Of a DNA stretch of 64,000 nt, positions 8,355-17,137 are shown in pieces. The stretch covers positions 1-64,000 of the forward strand of contig CANNFQ010000001.1 of the NCBI GenBank assembly GCA_947503925.1, read 5' to 3'. Position numbers and translations under genes: made by a program. The stretch is from an uncultured Paracoccaceae bacterium (GTDB lineage: Bacteria > Pseudomonadota > Alphaproteobacteria > Rhodobacterales > Rhodobacteraceae). Numbering within the stretch: position 1 is the first letter of the stretch; each line of letters begins with the position of its first letter. Under the pieces are notes generated by a model. It did not search any database. It had not been told where the DNA came from and saw only the letters and a program-made list of their open reading frames with translations.

Positions 8355-9037
8355 TGCGCCGCGCCGACCGTCTTTTCCAGATATTGCAATATCTGCGTGG
8401 CGGTCGGCTGACCACGGCGGCCCAACTGGCCGAAAAGCTGGAGGTGACGCCGCGCACGATTTATCGTGACGTGGCGCATCTGATCGGGTCTGGTGTCCCG
8501 ATTGAGGGCGAGGCGGGCGTTGGTTACCTGATGCGCGATGGCTATGACCTGCCGCCCCTGATGTTCACCCATGATGAGATGGTCGCACTGGTCGCTGGTG
8601 CCCGCATTCTGCAAAGCTGGGGCGGCTCCAAAATGGCGGCCTCTGCCCAGGAGGCGATGGTCAAGATTGACGCTGTGCTGCCGGAAGAGGCGCGTGAACG
8701 GGTTGGTCATATCAGTATTCACGCGATCCAGACCCCTTGGCAGGGCGGCAATTGGCGCTGCTATCTGGACCAATTCGAGGCCGCATCCGAAAGCCTAACC
8801 CGCTTGCATATTGCCTATCAGGATGAGGCGGGTGAGGCGACGGAGCGTGTTGTCCGCCCCTTGGGCGTCTGGTTCTGGGGCAAGGTCTGGACGGCGGTGT
8901 GCTGGTGCGAGTTGCGCGATGATTTCCGGATGTTCCGGCTGGACCGGGTGGCAGCGCTGACGGAACTTGACTGTTATCGCCCTGTGAAAGGGCAGACATT
9001 GCGCGATTTCATCGCGCAGGAGGCCTATTGCCGCTAA
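8354..9037 (+). CDS. YafY-type HTH/WYL-domain transcriptional regulator
   Basis: 227-aa regulator with an N-terminal HTH_11 (DeoR-like) winged helix at about residues 5-60 (LTTAAQLAEKLEVTPRTIYRD) and a WYL-type ligand-binding region at about 135-215 that includes RPLGVWFWGKVWTAVCWCELR. WYL regulators commonly bind nucleic-acid or small-molecule ligands and can be repressors or activators. The gene is translationally coupled to the upstream VOC gene, which suggests local regulation. Confidence 0.85.
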   Translation: MRRADRLFQILQYLRGGRLTTAAQLAEKLEVTPRTIYRDVAHLIGSGVPIEGEAGVGYLMRDGYDLPPLMFTHDEMVALVAGARILQSWGGSKMAASAQEAMVKIDAVLPEEARERVGHISIHAIQTPWQGGNWRCYLDQFEAASESLTRLHIAYQDEAGEATERVVRPLGVWFWGKVWTAVCWCELRDDFRMFRLDRVAALTELDCYRPVKGQTLRDFIAQEAYCR

Positions 9038-9066
9038 GTGTTGTGATTAACGAATGTCCAAGGACC

Positions 9067-9447
9067 CTAGTCGAACAGCTCGTTCATCTTGCCGCCTAAT
9101 TTGGCCGCGATTGATTGAGGGGTTTGGCCAAATTCGGACATCGCGTCGGGATTCGCCCCGGCCTTCAGCAGAAGCGCTACAATCGTCACATTCTGCTTGC
9201 GGGTCGCGACATGCAAAGGCGTTTCGGACATGTCGCCAATCGCATTTACGTCTGCCCCATTCTCAATCAGGCATTTTGCGCCAAAGTCATTGCCGCGCCG
9301 CAGCAAGACATGGAGCGGCGTGTCGCCATCAACATCTGTGCTGTCGATCTGCACCTCTGCCTTGCCCAACGCGGCAGGAAACAGCGTGTCAGAGCAGGAG
9401 GCCAGAATGTCTTCGAGGCTTTGACGCGATTTAGGACGTTTTGACAT
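9067..9447 (-). CDS. Ankyrin-repeat protein
   Basis: 126-aa protein made almost entirely of ankyrin repeats. Two consecutive consensus units are clear at about residues 40-70 (DGDTPLHVLLRRG and NGADVNA) and 73-103 (ETPLHVATRKQN and KAGANPDA), and a partial third follows (FGQTPQSIAAKLG). There is no signal peptide, so it is likely cytoplasmic and acts in protein-protein binding. It lies downstream of the VWA gene on the same strand, separated by tandem hairpins, and is probably its own unit. The partner is unknown. Confidence 0.85.
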   Translation of the reverse strand: MSKRPKSRQSLEDILASCSDTLFPAALGKAEVQIDSTDVDGDTPLHVLLRRGNDFGAKCLIENGADVNAIGDMSETPLHVATRKQNVTIVALLLKAGANPDAMSEFGQTPQSIAAKLGGKMNELFD

Positions 9448-9473
9448 ATCATGTATCTCGTAGTGTTACCCAC

Positions 9474-9508
9474 CTTACGCGCTGGCGTAAGATGGGTTTT
9501 AGCCCATC
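9474..9508 (-). terminator. Tandem hairpins after the VWA gene
   Basis: GATGGG at 9491-9496 pairs with CCCATC at 9503-9508, immediately after the VWA stop codon. CTTACGC at 9474-9480 pairs with GCGTAAG at 9485-9491. On the minus strand these two stem-loops follow the stop of the VWA gene and precede the ankyrin gene, consistent with a transcript 3' end or mRNA stabiliser. Confidence 0.5.
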
Positions 9509-11700
9509 TACCGCGACAGGCTTTGTGCCAGCCGCATCAGTTGCACCGCTTCGGTCCGGTAGCCGAAGGCGTCTTCGCCCCGGTTGGCATTAGCCAATGC
9601 GATGACGTCATCATAGCCCCAATCGCCCAGATAGCTGTCATCGCGCAGCAATTGCCCGAAACCGGCGATGGCGGCGGCGAAATTCGCCTCTGTTCCCGGG
9701 ATGGATTGCCCGATGATCGGGGTTTCGATCAACTGGCTGATCGAGGCCCCGGGTGCCTTGTAGCGCAGTTTGACATAGCCCAGCTCATCCGAGCTGGCGG
9801 CCACCGTGTTGGGCGCGTAGCGCAACGGGTCGCTGAGTTGTGCGGGGCTGCCCACGGGGGTGATTTCGTAGATCGCCGTGACCGAATGGCCCGCGCCCAA
9901 CTCGCCTGCATCAACCTTGTCATTGTTGAAGTCTTCCCGGTTGAGTGCGCGGGTTTCATAGCCGATCAGCCGGTATTCGGCGATCTGGGCGGGGTTGAAC
10001 TCCACCTGCACCTTGACATCCCCCGCGATGGGGAACAGCGCGCCGGTCAGTTGATCGACCAGCACCTTTTGCGCCTCTGACAGCGTGTCGATATAGGCGG
10101 CTGTGCCGTTGCCGTTCTGTGCCAGCGCCTGCATTGTTGCGTCGTCCAGATTGCCCCGCCCGAAGCCGAGGACGCTAAGGTACGTGCCGGTGTCCCGCTT
10201 GTCGGCGATGAAATCCTTGAGCGCGTTGGGGTCGCTGAGTCCGACGTTGAAATCCCCATCGGTGGCGAGGATCACGCGGTTGATCTGGCCGTCCTCTTTC
10301 ATCATGTCCGCCACGGCGTAGGCCTGTTGCAGCCCGCCTTGGCCATTGGTGGACCCGCCCGCGCCGAGGCTTTGGATCGCTTGCAGGATGGTGGTGCGTT
10401 CGGAGGCTGCCGTGGGGGCTAGCACTTGCCCGGCGCTGCCTGCGTATTCGACAATGGCTACCTCATCCTCTGGCCGCAACTGGTTGAGCATCAGCCGGAA
10501 GGATTGTTTCAGCAGCGGCAGTTTGGCCGGGTCGTTCATCGATCCGGAAGTGTCGATCAGGAAAACGAGGTTCAGGGGGGGGCGGTCGTCTAGCGCGGGC
10601 ATCTCGCCTTGCAGAGCGATATGGACCAGTTGCGTGTCGACATTCCACGGGGTCTGGAACGTGCTGATTGTGGGCCGGAACGGGGCCTCGCCCGCGTCGG
10701 GGGCCGGGTAGGCGTAGGGGAAGTAATTGATCATCTCCTCGATCCGGATGGCCTGTGATGGGGGCAGTTGGCCGCGTGAGAGGGAGGAGCGGACAACGCC
10801 GTAAGCCGCCGTGTCCACATCGATGGAGAAGGTGGAGACCGGTTCGTCGCTGGTGATTTTCAGATCGTTGGGGGCTTCGGTTGGGAAGGCCTCGGTGTTG
10901 GGTTGGGCGGGCTGAATGATGGCATCGGGTACGCGCGATATGACCGCACCAACCTGCGCGCCTGATTGTGGTGCTTCTTTTTGTGGTGCCGCATTGCCAT
11001 GCAATTGGACGGGGCCAGTGGCGTTGCGTCTGTCGCTTGTCGTTTGAGCCAGACCTGTCGCGGGCGGTTGTGACGCCTCCTCCTCTGCAACGGCCACATC
11101 CAATTCGCCCGCGCTGAGCGACGAGACGACCTGATCATCTTGAGCGGCTTCTGCTGTTGCATTTGCGGTTTTGCCAGAAAACTCTGATGGTTTTGGGTTA
11201 ACCGCCGCCGGGTTGCGTTGGGGCTCAGTGATGATGGGCGCGGCTGGTGCCGGCGCGACCTCTTCGGTTGCGTCAATGAGACCTTCCGCGATGGAGGGCG
11301 GCACGACAGCGACTTGGTCGGTCACGTCATCATTGCCAAGCGTCCGGTCGCGTCGCGCCTCTGTTGTGGTCAGTTCCAAGTCGCCTGCAAGGTATTCTCC
11401 GCCACCGTTTTGCGATAACAAATCCTGCCCTTGTGGTGTCAGAAACAGAAAGCCGCAGGCGACGAGCGCGGTTGTGGTGGTCAGTGCCCCTTTTGAGGTC
11501 AGCGTGTTCAGCATGGTCTTTACTCCTGTCCAGAGGCCCTTTGCCTCGGTTGCAGGAGTGGGACGCGCCGACTGACGCGATCCTTGGAGGTTTTCGAAGT
11601 TTTTCTGCGCCAATGCCAGATTTTCCGCCCGCCGTGCCGCATCGGGCCGGGGCGTTGCATCATCCATCATGGCCTTGAGGTCGCTGAGGTCATCATTCAT
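9508..11700 (-). CDS. Membrane-anchored YfbK-type von Willebrand A protein
   Basis: 730-aa protein. Residues 1-70 are a charged cytoplasmic segment, a single hydrophobic helix spans about 72-90, and a long Pro/Ala/Glu-rich linker runs to about 280. A YfbK-like N-terminal module (about 285-370), a VWA domain with an intact MIDAS motif DTSGS at 383-387, and a C-terminal DUF3520-like module follow. VWA MIDAS domains bind a divalent metal and protein ligands; here they would lie outside the inner membrane. The start overlaps the ECF sigma gene stop by 4 bp (ATGA). The single-TM topology with a short cytoplasmic N-terminus next to a sigma factor resembles an anti-sigma arrangement, which is inference. 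Confidence 0.85.
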   Translation of the reverse strand: MNDDLSDLKAMMDDATPRPDAARRAENLALAQKNFENLQGSRQSARPTPATEAKGLWTGVKTMLNTLTSKGALTTTTALVACGFLFLTPQGQDLLSQNGGGEYLAGDLELTTTEARRDRTLGNDDVTDQVAVVPPSIAEGLIDATEEVAPAPAAPIITEPQRNPAAVNPKPSEFSGKTANATAEAAQDDQVVSSLSAGELDVAVAEEEASQPPATGLAQTTSDRRNATGPVQLHGNAAPQKEAPQSGAQVGAVISRVPDAIIQPAQPNTEAFPTEAPNDLKITSDEPVSTFSIDVDTAAYGVVRSSLSRGQLPPSQAIRIEEMINYFPYAYPAPDAGEAPFRPTISTFQTPWNVDTQLVHIALQGEMPALDDRPPLNLVFLIDTSGSMNDPAKLPLLKQSFRLMLNQLRPEDEVAIVEYAGSAGQVLAPTAASERTTILQAIQSLGAGGSTNGQGGLQQAYAVADMMKEDGQINRVILATDGDFNVGLSDPNALKDFIADKRDTGTYLSVLGFGRGNLDDATMQALAQNGNGTAAYIDTLSEAQKVLVDQLTGALFPIAGDVKVQVEFNPAQIAEYRLIGYETRALNREDFNNDKVDAGELGAGHSVTAIYEITPVGSPAQLSDPLRYAPNTVAASSDELGYVKLRYKAPGASISQLIETPIIGQSIPGTEANFAAAIAGFGQLLRDDSYLGDWGYDDVIALANANRGEDAFGYRTEAVQLMRLAQSLSR

Positions 11701-12242
11701 GCCACGTCCTCCTTTTCCTTGATCGCCCGCAGGGCTTTTTTGGCTTCCGATATCCGCCAGCTGATGGTCCCTTCGCTGACGCCCAGAATGTCGGCGGCCT
11801 GTGCATGGGTCATATCGTCCAGCACAAGGGCCAGCGTATCGCGCAGGTCATCGGTCAGTTGGTTCATGGCGGCGGTCAGCCAGTCGATTTGTTCATTGGT
11901 GTCGCGGTTGGCGGCGGTGCGGTTCGTCTCCCAATCGCCCCAGCCCTCGGTTGCTTTTCTATAGGTGGCGCGTTTGCGCCTGCGATCATGTGCGGCGTTC
12001 ACTGCGACGCGGTAAAGCCATGTGGTGACCTTTGCCCGCCGCTGATAGCTGGCAAGCTTGGCGGGCAGGGCGGCGCAGATATCCTGTGTCAGATCCTCTG
12101 CCTCTGCCCGCGCGCCGGTGAGCCGGAAACAGAAGGCAAACAACCGGTCATAATGGCGATCAAGCAAGCTAGCAAAGGCCGCCCCATCGCCGGTGGCTGC
12201 CGCTTCTGCAAGATCTTCATCGCTTGTTGTCATGCGCATCAC
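11697..12242 (-). CDS. ECF-type RNA polymerase sigma factor
   Basis: 181-aa sigma-70-family extracytoplasmic-function factor. Region 2 spans about residues 20-90, including FRLTGARAEAEDLTQDI and the -10-binding WLYRVAVNAAHDRRR. Region 4 spans about 125-175, with the helix-turn-helix MTHAQAADILGVSEGTISWRI. It is co-translated with the downstream VWA membrane protein (4-bp overlap), which is the most likely partner controlling its activity. There is no classic zinc-binding anti-sigma gene nearby. The start chosen gives MMRMTTSDED; an internal ATG shortly after is equally possible. Confidence 0.9.
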   Translation of the reverse strand: MMRMTTSDEDLAEAAATGDGAAFASLLDRHYDRLFAFCFRLTGARAEAEDLTQDICAALPAKLASYQRRAKVTTWLYRVAVNAAHDRRRKRATYRKATEGWGDWETNRTAANRDTNEQIDWLTAAMNQLTDDLRDTLALVLDDMTHAQAADILGVSEGTISWRISEAKKALRAIKEKEDVA

Positions 12243-12369
12243 AATTGGTTGGACGCGTCTGGAAGGTCAATCCTTGGTTGCTTTGTGCATTTTTTTGCAA
12301 AGGGGGCAATTCGCGGTTATGATGGGCGCATTATTCTATTTATTCTTATGCTGCTGATTGAGGTATTTT

Positions 12370-12684
12370 ATGTCCGACGATCCGCAAATCCCTTTGGCTG
12401 CCGCGATTGAAGAATTGCGTGCTGAATTGTTGCGTGCCCTTGATATGGGCAAGGGTCAGCCCCTGCAATTTCGTGTCAAACCGGTTGAGCTGGAGATGCA
12501 TGTCACAGTGACCCGCGATGCTGCTGTGTCAGGGGGCGTGAAATTCTGGGTGGCCAGTTTTGATGCCGATGCGTCGCAGGAACGCCAGTCCAGTCACAAG
12601 ATAAAGCTGGTGTTGGAACCGGTATCCGCGGACGGGCAAACGGAGTTCCTGATCAGCCGCACTGGCCAGGCGCGCCCGACATGA
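12370..12684 (+). CDS. Trypsin-co-occurring domain 2 (trypco2) protein
   Basis: 104-aa single-domain protein. It opens with an amphipathic helix (AAAIEELRAELLRALD), then reads LQFRVKPVELEMHVTV, GGVKFWVASFDAD and SHKIKLVLEPV, which I recognise as the trypco2 pattern. That domain was defined by its habit of occurring next to trypsin-like proteases in proposed bacterial conflict systems. The ATG at 12370 starts the conserved part. A trypsin-like protease gene follows 10 bp downstream on the same strand, the expected partner. The role is probably to regulate or present targets to the protease; this is not shown by the sequence. Confidence 0.8.
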   Translation: MSDDPQIPLAAAIEELRAELLRALDMGKGQPLQFRVKPVELEMHVTVTRDAAVSGGVKFWVASFDADASQERQSSHKIKLVLEPVSADGQTEFLISRTGQARPT

Positions 12685-12694
12685 GGCTTGTCGC

Positions 12695-14011
12695 ATGACA
12701 GATACCGTTTCTGAACTTGTCGGACGCGTGACAGAGGTGTGGTCAAACGCGATGGGTGGCACAACTGGCACGGGCTATCTAGTCGGCACCGACCTGATCC
12801 TGACGGCGTTGCATGTCGTGCGTCATGACGGTGCGCCCCCGGCGACCGAGATCGCCGTACGCCCATTGCTTGCCGCCAACAACTTGGATGGGTTGCAGGA
12901 TGCGGAACTGGTCTGGCCCCCTGCCGATCTGTTTAACGATCAGCCGCTTGATGCGGCACTTTTGCGTTTGCGCAATCTCAAATGTCAGGTTGCACCAAGG
13001 ATCGACCTGGGAAAGCCAAAGAACCCGCCCGATTGCCTGAACCTGCCGTTGATGGCTGTTGGTTTTCCGGCTTTTGCGCCCAAGGCGGGCGATCGTCAGG
13101 ACACCGAACAGATCAACGGGATTGCCCCGTTGGCCTCATCCATTGTTGCCGGGAAATACCAGATTGCAGAACTGCAAGATACGCAGAAGAAACAGGTGGA
13201 TGACAGTCTGGACTGGCGGGGGATGTCAGGCGCCCCGTTATTGTCAGAGGGCCGTTTGATTGGGTTATTGGTTGCCCGAAAATCCGCCAACCAGCGTTAT
13301 GATTTTTCAGGTATCCGTATCGAAAAGCTGTTGGAGGATGCGGCGTTTCGCGCTTATGTCGGGCCTTGTATGGTTGATGGACTCGTATTTGAAGAAATTG
13401 AGAAACGGGTGATCCGGCCGCGCTTCTCTATAACGGATTTGCCGCCGGACGACACTTGGGACCTTCCTTTGGACCCATTTGACCCGATGCTGGAACAGGA
13501 CTTTGGTATGCCTGCCCAGCCACAAGAAAGCGCAAAGATGGCACCGGTACTGGCCCTTCATTGGGACCGTCTGGATCGCAAGTTACAGGATGCTTTCGCC
13601 TTGGCCGCGACACAGGCGACCGGTGCCGGAAAAACCTATATCTCTACCAGCACGCTGTTTGCCGCATTGCGCCGATTACGCAATGCCCCGATGCCGGAAA
13701 TGCTTGATGCCATGCCCGATGGCGCGATGGGCGCGCCCGCGCCCGCGCATATCATCCCGGATTATGCCTGCCTGCATCGCATCACAGAATTGTCGCCGTG
13801 CGTGACCCGGTCGCTTGAAAACCTCGCCCCGAAAGTGGGCAGCGATTCCGTTTTGTCCAGTGAGGATATGTTTGTTGATATCGCAAGGTTTGGCACTGGT
13901 AAGTCCACAATCCGAATGCGGACAAATGGCGTTGATCCGGATTGGATTGTAAACAAAGTCAATAAGCTGGACTGGCGCGTCTTGTCGCGTGACGCCGCCG
14001 TGGCCAGTTAG
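12695..14011 (+). CDS. Trypsin-like serine protease with helical C-terminal domain
   Basis: 438-aa protein without a signal peptide. Residues 15-210 form a chymotrypsin-fold protease with a complete triad: His40 (TALHVV), Asp86 (PLDAALLRL) and Ser178 (RGMSGAPLL). After a linker, residues about 290-345 resemble a Clp N-terminal repeat (LQDAFALAATQAT then STSTLFAALRRL), which in Clp ATPases binds adaptors. The GAGKT string inside this region is not a P-loop. Absence of export signals and pairing with trypco2 suggest an intracellular, conditionally activated protease. The stop overlaps the convergent gabD stop by 4 bp. Confidence 0.8.
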   Translation: MTDTVSELVGRVTEVWSNAMGGTTGTGYLVGTDLILTALHVVRHDGAPPATEIAVRPLLAANNLDGLQDAELVWPPADLFNDQPLDAALLRLRNLKCQVAPRIDLGKPKNPPDCLNLPLMAVGFPAFAPKAGDRQDTEQINGIAPLASSIVAGKYQIAELQDTQKKQVDDSLDWRGMSGAPLLSEGRLIGLLVARKSANQRYDFSGIRIEKLLEDAAFRAYVGPCMVDGLVFEEIEKRVIRPRFSITDLPPDDTWDLPLDPFDPMLEQDFGMPAQPQESAKMAPVLALHWDRLDRKLQDAFALAATQATGAGKTYISTSTLFAALRRLRNAPMPEMLDAMPDGAMGAPAPAHIIPDYACLHRITELSPCVTRSLENLAPKVGSDSVLSSEDMFVDIARFGTGKSTIRMRTNGVDPDWIVNKVNKLDWRVLSRDAAVAS

Positions 14012-15486
14012 ACCCCGGTGCAGATGTATTTCATCTCCAGATAATCTTCGATCCCGTGATGCGACCCTTCGCGGCCTAACCCGGATTGTTTGACCCCGCC
14101 GAACGGTGCCACCTCGGTTGAGATGATCCCGGTGTTTACCCCGACGATTCCGTATTCGAGTGCTTCGGAGACTTTTGTCACCCGGCTGAGGTTGTTGGCG
14201 TAGAAATAGGAGGCCAGCCCAAAGATCGTGTCATTGGCCTGCGCGATCACGTCATCCTCATCTTCGAATTTGAAGAGCGGGGCGAAGGGGCCGAAGGTTT
14301 CATCGGTGCTGACGACCATGTCCTTGGTGGCGTTGGTGATGATCGTGGGTTCAAAGAACTGCCCCCCCAGATCATGCGGCTTGCCGCCGGTCAGAACCGC
14401 TCCCCCCTTGGCCAGCGCGTCATCCAGATGTGACTGGACCTTGTCCACCGCCTTGGGTTCGATCAGCGGCCCAAGTGTGGTGCCGTCTGCCAAGCCGTCC
14501 CCGACTTGCAGCGCTTCGACCGCCGCTTTGAACTTTGCGGCGAATTTGTCATAGACGCCCGCCTGCACGTAAATCCGGTTGGCGCAGACGCAGGTTTGCC
14601 CGTTATTACGGAATTTGCAGGCGATGGCCCCCTCGACCGCCGCATCCAGATCGGCGTCATCGAACACGATGAAAGGCGCGTTGCCTCCCAGTTCCATGCT
14701 GCATTTCATCACTTGGTCTGCAGCTTGCGACAGCAAAATGCGCCCAACCTGGGTCGAGCCGGTGAAGGTCAGTTTGCGCACGGTGTGGTTTTCGCAAAAT
14801 TCCTTGCCGATATCGGATGACGCGCTGGAGGTGATGACAGAGAAGAGGCCAGCGGGGATCCCCGCCTCTTCGGCCAATTTCGCCATGGCCAACGCCGAAA
14901 GGGGCGTTAGTTCGGACGGTTTGATCACGAAAGCGCAGCCTGCCGCCAATGCGGGCGCGACCTTGCGCGCGATCATCGCGTTGGGGAAATTCCAGGGCGT
15001 GATCCCGGCAGCGACCCCTATGGGCTGCTTGATCACTGTGATCCGCTTGTCGGCCATGTGGCCGGGGATGGTTTCGCCATAGATACGCTTGGCCTCTTCT
15101 GCGAACCATTCGACAAAGGACGCGCCATAACCGACCTCGCCGCGCGCCTCGGCCAGCGGTTTGCCTTGTTCGGCGGTCATGATCAGGGCCAGATCCTCGG
15201 TATTGGCGATCATCAGATCGAACCACTTGCGCAGGATATTGGCGCGGGTTTTGGCGGGTTGGGCGGCCCAGTCTTTCTGGGCGTCTCTCGCGGCTTCAAT
15301 CGCGCGGGCGGTTTCGGCGCGGCCCAGATCAGGGACTGTCGCGATGACATCGCCCCGCGCTGGGTTGGTGACATCGAGCGTGGCCCCGTTATCGGCCCGG
15401 ATCCATGCCCCGGCGACCAATGTGGTGTCACAGACCAGATCAGGACGTGACAGCATGGATGTCAGGTTGGTTTTGTCGTCAAGCAT
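14008..15486 (-). CDS. gabD: NAD(P)-dependent succinate-semialdehyde dehydrogenase
   Basis: 492-aa aldehyde dehydrogenase superfamily enzyme that would oxidise succinate semialdehyde to succinate in GABA breakdown. The catalytic Glu266 lies in MELGGNAPF and the nucleophile Cys299 in NNGQTCVCANR. The cofactor-binding FTGSTQVG loop is at about 241-248, and ITPWNFP at 162-168. The length and the CVCANR motif fit the GabD/SSADH class well. Other semialdehyde substrates such as glutarate semialdehyde cannot be excluded. No gabT is nearby. Confidence 0.85.
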   Translation of the reverse strand: MLDDKTNLTSMLSRPDLVCDTTLVAGAWIRADNGATLDVTNPARGDVIATVPDLGRAETARAIEAARDAQKDWAAQPAKTRANILRKWFDLMIANTEDLALIMTAEQGKPLAEARGEVGYGASFVEWFAEEAKRIYGETIPGHMADKRITVIKQPIGVAAGITPWNFPNAMIARKVAPALAAGCAFVIKPSELTPLSALAMAKLAEEAGIPAGLFSVITSSASSDIGKEFCENHTVRKLTFTGSTQVGRILLSQAADQVMKCSMELGGNAPFIVFDDADLDAAVEGAIACKFRNNGQTCVCANRIYVQAGVYDKFAAKFKAAVEALQVGDGLADGTTLGPLIEPKAVDKVQSHLDDALAKGGAVLTGGKPHDLGGQFFEPTIITNATKDMVVSTDETFGPFAPLFKFEDEDDVIAQANDTIFGLASYFYANNLSRVTKVSEALEYGIVGVNTGIISTEVAPFGGVKQSGLGREGSHHGIEDYLEMKYICTGV

Positions 15487-15550
15487 GGTAGCCTCCCTTA
15501 GCTGTTGCGCTATCTGCCCGCAGAATCGAGCCGGGGTAAAGGGGGGACAT

Positions 15551-16309
15551 ATGGAATTGGACGATGCCTATGCCAATGGGGCCTATATTCCGGGGGCGGC
15601 GGACTATCCGGATAAATGGGCGCGCCTCGCGGCCGCCTTTCGTGAAAGCGCATTATGCGAACTGGATTTGCCTTATGGCGAAAGCCCGCGTCAGCGGTTT
15701 GACATCTTCCACCCACCACGGCTTGCCAAGGGTGTCGTGATTTTTGTGCATGGTGGTTATTGGCTGAAGTTCGATAAATCCTACTGGTCGCATCTGGCGG
15801 CAGGCCCGCTGGCCCATGGTTGGTGCGTGGCGATGGCGTCCTATGATTTGTGCCCCGATGTGCGGATAGGGCAGATCAGCCAACAGATCGGGCAGGCGAT
15901 TTTGACCGTGGCGGCCCGAACCGCAGGGCCTATCCGGCTATGCGGTCATTCGGCTGGGGGGCATCTGGTGGCCCGGAACGCAACTGCCGAGCGGGTGGAG
16001 AAGGTTATTCCAATATCCCCGGTGGCCGATCTTGCCCCACTGATGAAAACCAGCATGAACAAGGATTTGCGGATTGATGCAGATGAGGCATTGGCGGAAA
16101 GTCCGGTACATCTGCCGCCGCCCGCCTGTCCAGTGACCGTGTGGGTGGGGGCCAAAGAACGCCCGGTGTTCCTGGAGCAGGCGCAAGCGCTGACCGATGC
16201 ATGGGGCTGCGCGCGGGTGATTGCTCCCGAGCAACATCATTTCAATGTGGTTGAGGCCATGTGCGCGCCGCAATCGCCTTTGGTGACGGAGCTTGTGGGG
16301 GATATCTGA
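15551..16309 (+). CDS. Alpha/beta hydrolase, arylformamidase-like
   Basis: 252-aa alpha/beta-hydrolase. The oxyanion-hole motif HGGYW is at residues 67-71 and the nucleophile Ser134 lies in GHSAGGH, followed by a C-terminal catalytic His region (PEQHHFNV). HGGYW is the signature of the AFMID/kynurenine formamidase branch, so hydrolysis of N-formylkynurenine or a similar amide/ester is plausible. The start at 15551 follows GGGGGGA; the longer open frame upstream is antisense to gabD. It is divergent from gabD with a 64-bp gap. No other tryptophan-catabolism genes are adjacent. Confidence 0.8.
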   Translation: MELDDAYANGAYIPGAADYPDKWARLAAAFRESALCELDLPYGESPRQRFDIFHPPRLAKGVVIFVHGGYWLKFDKSYWSHLAAGPLAHGWCVAMASYDLCPDVRIGQISQQIGQAILTVAARTAGPIRLCGHSAGGHLVARNATAERVEKVIPISPVADLAPLMKTSMNKDLRIDADEALAESPVHLPPPACPVTVWVGAKERPVFLEQAQALTDAWGCARVIAPEQHHFNVVEAMCAPQSPLVTELVGDI

Positions 16310-16326
16310 CCTGGTACGGCGGTGGA

Positions 16327-16351
16327 AAAAATCTGCGTTACGCAGATTTTT
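16327..16351. terminator. Bidirectional A/T-flanked hairpin terminator
   Basis: AAAAATCTGCG pairs perfectly with CGCAGATTTTT around TTA, giving an 11-bp stem with an A-run on one side and a T-run on the other. It lies between the convergent hydrolase and RNase T2 genes and should terminate both. Two further hairpins of the same design occur at 25854-25878 and 25925-25949. Confidence 0.8.
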
Positions 16352-16372
16352 CGTTGCGGGAACTTTACTTGC

Positions 16373-17002
16373 TTACCGCAGCGGATCAAACTGCGCATCG
16401 TCTAGCGTACAATCCCGCACCACGTCATTGCCACAAAGTCGGGGGTTCAAATCCTGATCGAGGCAAATCCGCGCCTCTTGGATATACCCTTGCTTGCAGG
16501 TGATTGTGATGTAATCGGGCAGTAGCTGTGGATTGTCCCGCATGAAGGCTTCCTCGACCACGGATGCAGGCAGGGTCACCGGGGTGTCGAGCTTTCGAAA
16601 TACCTCTGGCCGCGTGATCTGATTATAGGCTTGCCGGGACAGGCTGTAGTAGTCATCAGGTGACAGCCCGGTGCAGGTGCCGTGTTTGCGCCATTGATGC
16701 CAGGCCAGGCCGGAGGTTCCCATGATATCGGCCATGGCGGCTGTATCGCTGCGGTTTGGCGGGGCAAAGCTGGTCCTGCAATTCGCCGGATAGCCGCTTT
16801 CATATTGTGGCCAGAGCCCGTGCAGGATCCAGCCGTGGTCACGCTCGGGGTCGCATTGCGGCGATTGCCGTTCGTCCCCCTCAAGTGCGCACCAATTGGC
16901 CGACCAGGACAGAGACAGGACGTAATAGTCGAATTCCCCGGCCAAATCCTGTGCCGCGGCGGGCGATGACCAGAGGATGATAAGGGCAAACAGGTGGCGC
17001 AT
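16373..17002 (-). CDS. Ribonuclease T2 family, exported
   Basis: 209-aa secreted RNase T2. An N-terminal signal peptide ends near SPAAAQD (cleavage about residue 17-18). Both conserved active-site segments are visible: CAS I HGLWPQ with His61, and CAS II WRKHGTC with Lys106 and His107. Several Cys pairs support periplasmic disulfides. T2 enzymes cleave single-stranded RNA via 2',3'-cyclic intermediates; in the periplasm this would allow nucleotide scavenging. The gene stands alone between convergent and divergent neighbours. Confidence 0.9.
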   Translation of the reverse strand: MRHLFALIILWSSPAAAQDLAGEFDYYVLSLSWSANWCALEGDERQSPQCDPERDHGWILHGLWPQYESGYPANCRTSFAPPNRSDTAAMADIMGTSGLAWHQWRKHGTCTGLSPDDYYSLSRQAYNQITRPEVFRKLDTPVTLPASVVEEAFMRDNPQLLPDYITITCKQGYIQEARICLDQDLNPRLCGNDVVRDCTLDDAQFDPLR

Positions 17003-17137
17003 TTTTGATCTTTCATATCGGTGTTCGCGCCCTTATATAGGCGTCAAGTTCCCTGACAATGCGAACCCGGCCCGATACGCGGTCTGCCCAGTTGGAAGGG
17101 TGCGGGAGAGCTTTGTCTGCAGATCAGGAGAGATGCG

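Noticed and set aside
9451-10080. 209-aa plus-strand open frame opposite the VWA protein
   Set aside because: It is antisense to the VWA/DUF3520 region, with no domain.
13617-13635. GAGKT string in the trypsin-like protease as a Walker A P-loop
   Set aside because: There is no hydrophobic strand before it and no Walker B or other NTPase motif after it; it sits in a helical Clp-N-like stretch.
16438-16460. GGTTCAAATCC T-loop-like string suggesting a tRNA
   Set aside because: It lies inside the RNase T2 coding sequence with no acceptor stem or anticodon arm around it.
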